Shown: positions 14,110 through 17,674 of the stretch, piece after piece | How positions within the stretch are numbered: position 1 is the stretch's first letter | Layout of the letters: the number at the start of each line of letters is the position of its first letter | Source of the DNA: Clostridia bacterium | GTDB lineage: Bacteria; Bacillota; Clostridia; Oscillospirales; CAG-272 | Assembly: GCA_017451975.1 (NCBI GenBank) | Contig: JAFTNI010000090.1 | Coordinates: 1-17,674, forward strand | DNA: 17,674 bases | Direction of reading: 5' to 3' | Made by a program: the position numbers and the translations under genes | The notes under the pieces: generated by a model | The model's input: the letters and a program-made list of their open reading frames with translations, nothing else | The model's database searches: none | Told to the model about the DNA's origin: nothing

Positions 14110-14213
14110 ATGAATTGTTTACCCCGTATCAGATGAAACTTGATTTTAACTTTGAAAATTCAGCGGTTTTCAAAAAATCACGTTTTAGCAAGAATGACGG
14201 GGTTTCAATTTAT
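14110..14213 (+). ncRNA. Structured 5' leader RNA of unknown class
   Basis: Four nested pairings are visible. (a) ATGAATTG 14110-14117 with CAATTTAT 14206-14213, one G-U pair. (b) ACCCCGT 14121-14127 with ACGGGGT 14197-14203, separated from (a) by TTT/TT. (c) TGATTT 14141-14146 with AAATCA 14175-14180. (d) TTTGAAAA 14151-14158 with TTTTCAAA 14167-14174, closing the loop TTCAGCGG, with TAAC bulged between (c) and (d). The result is a rod of about 100 bases with a large internal loop (14128-14140 and 14181-14196). It starts within about ten bases of the expected transcription start and ends 40 bases before GGAGG, so it does not hide the ribosome binding site. No U-tract follows. It matches no riboswitch class I can recognise; roles in mRNA stability or ligand sensing are guesses. 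Confidence 0.55.
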
Positions 14214-14265
14214 ATAAACAAAATAACAACAAATTTATAATTTAATAAGTATGGAGGTACTAAGA

Positions 14266-16629
14266 ATGACACCGCTTATTTTATCCCTTTTGTTTGTAGT
14301 AATCGTCGCTTTCAGTGCTTTGATGGGCTTTGTGCGCGGTTTCAGCAAAACAATCATTCGTCTTATTACATTTGTTCTTGCGATTGTACTTACATTCGCT
14401 TTCTCCGGCACGGTTACTTCGCTCGTTTGTGAAAATGTGAAGATAAACGGCCTTACCATCGGTGAAAATATTCTCGCGGCTCTCACAAACAATAATGAGA
14501 TGCTCGCTGGAATTATAGAATCCGCTCCGCTTCTTGAAGAAGCTATTATCGTTCTTCCCGAATTTCTCATAGGAATTGTAATGTTCATTGCAATGTTCCT
14601 GGTTCTCAACCTTATTTCTTGGGTTCTCTACCTTATTTTCGGTAAAACCATTGTTAACGTTTTGTTCAACGGCGGCTCCGGCAGCATTGGTCAGAGATTT
14701 GCAGGACTTGGCATTGGCGTTGTTACTGGTGTGCTTGCTTTCGCAATGCTTATGGCACCTATGTTCGGATTCTTTTCCGTTCTCCCCGAAAAGAGTGCGC
14801 TTGACCAGGTTGTAAATACGCTTGAAGAGCAGAAGGTTGTTGATGCCCCCACCGCTGAAATCATCAAAGGCGAGCTTACTGTTCTCGAAAGCCCTGTTTA
14901 CACTGTTTCCACAGCACTCGGCGTTACACCTATGGGTAAATCTTACCTCAAATCCGTTTCCAAAATTGAATGTGAGGGCGAGGTAACTTACCTTACAGAT
15001 GAATTCACCTCTCTTTTTGCTGTTGTTGAAACGGCAATAGAAGGCGAACTTCTCACAGCTATCAAAAATTCCGCAAACGACCAGAAGGCGCTTTACGTTG
15101 CTCTTTCCAATGAAGCTTTCATGCAGGAGCTTATAAGCGATATGTTCAATTCCAAGCTTCTTCGCGCCGCTATTCCCGAAGTAACGGCTATAGCGATTGA
15201 AGCTACCGCGCGTATGCTCGGTGTGCCTGAAAACAAACAGGCTGTTTACGATAACATGATGAGTGATATCGCAGATATCATCAAAGAATCCGACGTTGAC
15301 TTCGATGCAATTCACGCTTATGAAGAAGCGAACAATGTTACATATGCAGACGTTATGTATGCAGATGAACAGAACACGCTTATGACGGAAGAGGAATACA
15401 AAAAAGAAATCGAAAAGCTTAACAAGCTTGAAGATAAAATTGCAAAAGTCGTTGACAAGAGCGTTGCAGGCGGCAGTAAGGCTGTTGCTACAGGTATCGC
15501 AAAAGGCTTTGTTAAAGGCGTAAAAGAGCAGGCAAGAGTAAACGGTGCAGCTTCTCTTAAAGAATTTGTACCCGAAGCAGTTCAGCAGAATATGGCTGCT
15601 ATCAATGCTGCAGACATTTACGTTGAAGGCGAAAGCGCAGATGCTATTGCATCTATGCTCGGCAAAATTCAGAACCCCGAAACTTTTGAAACAGACCTTG
15701 CTACTATCGAAACAGTTGCTATTTCCATCCGTGAATGCATCACAGAAGCTGTAAAAGACGATAACAAAACCACAGAAACGGCAAACACGCTCGCTTGCGT
15801 TGTTTCCAATTTCGCAGGCGCAGTTTCCAGCGCAACAGATGCAAACGGTAAAATCGACCCCCTCAAGCTCGACTTTGAAAAAGTTGGTAACGCAGTAAGT
15901 GCACTTCAGGGAAGCACGCTTAACGACGTTGGCTCCACAGTTCTCGATATCGTTGTTTCCGGCGACCTCGGCGATAACGATATGATCAGCTCCGCTGTAG
16001 GCGGCATCAAAAAGGCATACAACGAAGGCAAGCCCGTTTCCGAAACAGTTAAATCTGCCGGCGATGCTATCAAGCTTGTTGATGCTATGAATAAAGCGGA
16101 CGGCGAAAAAACAGAAGACTTTGAAACAGCTTTCAAAAACCTTGTAGAAGGTCTTACAGAAACAACGATGGGCATTCTTCCCGATATCCTTAAAAAAGAC
16201 GTTCTCGTTTCCTTCGGCATTCCCGAAGAGCACACTTCTGCTTCCTACGACGTTATCGAAACGCTTCTTAACGAGCTTATGAAGCTCCAGGGTACAGATA
16301 ACTACGATAACGAAGTTAACGCAGTTCTTGCGCTTTACGATTTCGCTACGGGCGATATGAGCAACGTTAAGGAAGAAGATATTCCGAAGCTTACGGGCTA
16401 TGCTATCGATTCCACAGCTATTTACAACACACTCAACAGCGTTTCCACATCTAACCCCTTCGGCATTAAGGTTGAAAACGAAGGCGACCGCAACACTATA
16501 GCGGAATACCTCGACAAATATTATGCTATAGATATGGAAGAAGAAGCAGATAAACAGAGAGTATACAACGTTTACGCTGCTATTGCAAGAGTTATCGGTG
16601 TTGAAAACAACGTTAGCTACATGAAATAA
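14266..16629 (+). CDS. CvpA-like membrane protein with a long soluble C-terminal region
   Basis: 787 residues from ATG 14266. GGAGG at 14253-14257 lies eight bases upstream; the ATG at 14251 overlaps that site and is rejected. Four membrane segments occur at about 1-20, 28-50, 97-125 and 145-172. The first two enclose ALMGFVRGFSKTIIRLITF, the Gly-x-x-Arg-Gly turn typical of the CvpA (colicin V production) family. The remaining 600 residues are an acidic, mostly helical region not recognised, with a basic patch (GIAKGFVKGVKEQARV, about 407-422). Codon choice is strongly skewed to GTT, GCT, CTT, CTC, ATC, AAC and TTC, unlike the ATA-rich neighbours, suggesting high expression, in line with the strong promoter and structured leader. 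The function is unknown; an envelope or cell-division role is a guess. The terminator 16643-16690 follows. Confidence 0.75.
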   Translation: MTPLILSLLFVVIVAFSALMGFVRGFSKTIIRLITFVLAIVLTFAFSGTVTSLVCENVKINGLTIGENILAALTNNNEMLAGIIESAPLLEEAIIVLPEFLIGIVMFIAMFLVLNLISWVLYLIFGKTIVNVLFNGGSGSIGQRFAGLGIGVVTGVLAFAMLMAPMFGFFSVLPEKSALDQVVNTLEEQKVVDAPTAEIIKGELTVLESPVYTVSTALGVTPMGKSYLKSVSKIECEGEVTYLTDEFTSLFAVVETAIEGELLTAIKNSANDQKALYVALSNEAFMQELISDMFNSKLLRAAIPEVTAIAIEATARMLGVPENKQAVYDNMMSDIADIIKESDVDFDAIHAYEEANNVTYADVMYADEQNTLMTEEEYKKEIEKLNKLEDKIAKVVDKSVAGGSKAVATGIAKGFVKGVKEQARVNGAASLKEFVPEAVQQNMAAINAADIYVEGESADAIASMLGKIQNPETFETDLATIETVAISIRECITEAVKDDNKTTETANTLACVVSNFAGAVSSATDANGKIDPLKLDFEKVGNAVSALQGSTLNDVGSTVLDIVVSGDLGDNDMISSAVGGIKKAYNEGKPVSETVKSAGDAIKLVDAMNKADGEKTEDFETAFKNLVEGLTETTMGILPDILKKDVLVSFGIPEEHTSASYDVIETLLNELMKLQGTDNYDNEVNAVLALYDFATGDMSNVKEEDIPKLTGYAIDSTAIYNTLNSVSTSNPFGIKVENEGDRNTIAEYLDKYYAIDMEEEADKQRVYNVYAAIARVIGVENNVSYMK

Positions 16630-16642
16630 TATTAATTTCGCG

Positions 16643-16690
16643 AATACTCACAGAATGAAAATGCTTCTTTCTGTGAGTATTTTTGTTTTT
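16643..16690 (+). terminator. Rho-independent terminator of the CvpA-like gene
   Basis: AATACTCACAGAA (16643-16655) pairs with TTCTGTGAGTATT (16669-16681), 13 base pairs with a 13-base loop, followed by TTTTGTTTTT. It begins 14 bases after the stop codon. Confidence 0.92.
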
Positions 16691-16759
16691 ATATAGACAA
16701 ATGGCAAATTTTGTGGTAAATTATAATTAAACGAAATAATATTTTATGAGGATTTAACT

Positions 16760-17674
16760 ATGGAAACAGTAAAATACGGCGATTTTGAAATTGCCACAGA
16801 TATTCAGAAAACAAAAGAATATTATAGTGACCTCAATGCGGAAGAAACGCAATCTGCGCGCAACTTCCGAAAATACTGTGAAAATATGCCCGATGAAGAA
16901 AAGCTTTTTTTCGAAAGCCTTGGCATAGACGTTTTGAGAATAAATAATGTCGAAGGAGTTTATAACCGAAGAGAAAAGTGTTTCGATTGCTACGGTTTCT
17001 GCTATTTTTGCGGAGAATATTTAAAAGCGAATTTTAACGAGCAACCATTGGAGAATGAAATTTTGGATTTTGAACATAAAGAAACCTCTATTGAAATCGG
17101 AAATTTCAGGGTTCAATTTGAAATTCCTTTGCTCGATGAGGAAAATGGAGCGCCTGAAGGGTTCCGCATGCTCAGCTTCTGCGGCTATTCGTTGCCTTGG
17201 TTGCTTGACGAAAAGCCTGAAAAAGAAATTTTACCTTATGAAGAACCAAAAAAATGGGAGATTCATAAGCGGATCTGGAATGCGGCTATAGATAAAAAGA
17301 ACGCCTTTGATTATAAGCGCAAGAGCATAAAATATATAGAAGAAACCCTTCTGGAAAATGGCTTGGAGTTCCGCAAAATGGGAAAGCACGAATACGAGCG
17401 CTACCGCGCAGAGTGGGTGAAGCGTATGACACCTGGCTTTGCCGACGAAAAAAAGGTGCGCGCAAACTGCCTTGGCGAAGGGTGCTACCTTTGGCATCTT
17501 TTCAGCTTCTGCCATGCTCACGCAATTGAGGGTAAAGAAGCTTCCGCTGAATTTGACGTGACAAAAAAGTGCAAGAGCATATTGCTTTGCAACTTCGAAG
17601 AAAAGGGCTATGTGCTTTCCCACACGTACAAGCTTAAAGCTGAAACGCTGGAGCTTTTTACAGACGTTACCGTA
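16760..17674 (+). CDS. Truncated protein with a four-cysteine motif and a DUF4275-like C-terminus
   Basis: The frame is open from ATG 16760 (GAGGA seven bases upstream) to the window end: 305 codons, no stop, so the 3' end is missing. Residues 74-84 carry C-x2-C-x3-C-x2-C (CFDCYGFCYFC), a possible zinc or metal site. Residues 112-155 (FRVQFEIPLLDEENGAPEGF, then LPWLLDEKPE) are a beta-rich stretch I do not recognise. From about 195 the protein resembles DUF4275: an N-terminal helix, EYERYRAEWVKRM, then the motif CYLWHLFSF (242-250) followed by EGKEASAEFD, and a strand near ILLCNFEEKGYVL. DUF4275 has no known function. There is no signal peptide or membrane segment. An AT-rich region with TATAAT precedes the gene, but I could not find a convincing -35 box. 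Confidence 0.75.
   Translation, partial: METVKYGDFEIATDIQKTKEYYSDLNAEETQSARNFRKYCENMPDEEKLFFESLGIDVLRINNVEGVYNRREKCFDCYGFCYFCGEYLKANFNEQPLENEILDFEHKETSIEIGNFRVQFEIPLLDEENGAPEGFRMLSFCGYSLPWLLDEKPEKEILPYEEPKKWEIHKRIWNAAIDKKNAFDYKRKSIKYIEETLLENGLEFRKMGKHEYERYRAEWVKRMTPGFADEKKVRANCLGEGCYLWHLFSFCHAHAIEGKEASAEFDVTKKCKSILLCNFEEKGYVLSHTYKLKAETLELFTDVTV

Noticed and set aside
14281..16233. 650-codon open frame on the minus strand
   Set aside because: It lies opposite the CvpA-like gene and is open only because that gene avoids codons whose complement is a stop. Its translation is Cys/Phe-rich and unlike a protein, and it has no ribosome binding site.
1..17674. Search for tRNA, rRNA, CRISPR, insertion sequence or phage genes
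   Set aside because: None of their hallmarks (tRNA arms, transposase motifs, terminal inverted repeats with target duplications, evenly spaced repeats) was seen by eye. A computed search would be more decisive.

Overview
The window looks like a chromosomal segment of a low-to-moderate GC, spore-forming member of the Bacillota, most likely class Clostridia and possibly an uncultured gut lineage. The evidence is a pair of small CotF-type spore-coat genes, strong AAGGAGG-type ribosome binding sites, TTGaca/TATAAT promoters, many short rho-independent terminators, and an ECF sigma factor and XRE-regulator style common in Clostridia. I see no tRNA, rRNA, CRISPR array, insertion sequence or phage gene. 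No gene-free stretch exceeds 300 bases; the longest (13992-14265) holds a promoter and a structured RNA leader.

Layout. (1) 1-1970: the 3' end of an Hsp70-like gene, then a 523-residue protein with a long coiled coil and a GrpE-like C-terminus; together they look like an accessory chaperone and exchange-factor pair. (2) 1982-3129, minus strand: kptA (RNA 2'-phosphotransferase) with its own promoter, and a two-gene coat unit behind a sporulation-type promoter. (3) 3148-5764, plus strand: a tight four-gene unit of a DUF2500-like membrane protein, the biotin transporter bioY, an ankyrin-repeat protein and a DUF1963/YwqG-like protein. (4) 5758-7577: birA (biotin ligase without an HTH domain) and uppP, divergent around a region with two good promoters and a perfect palindrome. 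(5) 7645-11908: a sigma-70 family factor with a long extra C-terminal region, convergent with an XRE-type membrane regulator; an FkbM methyltransferase lies upstream of the latter. (6) 12057-13991: a DivIVA-like coiled-coil gene cut by an in-frame TAA from a Lys/Ser/Thr-rich tail. (7) 14069-16690: a strong promoter, a rod-like RNA leader and a 787-residue CvpA-like membrane protein with codon use suggesting high expression. (8) 16760 to the end: a truncated gene with a four-cysteine motif and a DUF4275-like C-terminus.

Biotin uptake (bioY) and biotin attachment (birA) lie close together and converge on a shared terminator. uppP (lipid carrier recycling), the DivIVA-like protein and the CvpA-like protein are all envelope-associated. 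The points most worth a second look are the split DivIVA-like gene, the structured leader before the CvpA-like gene, and the Hsp70/GrpE-like pair at the left edge. All family calls are from reading motifs by eye; no database search was run.
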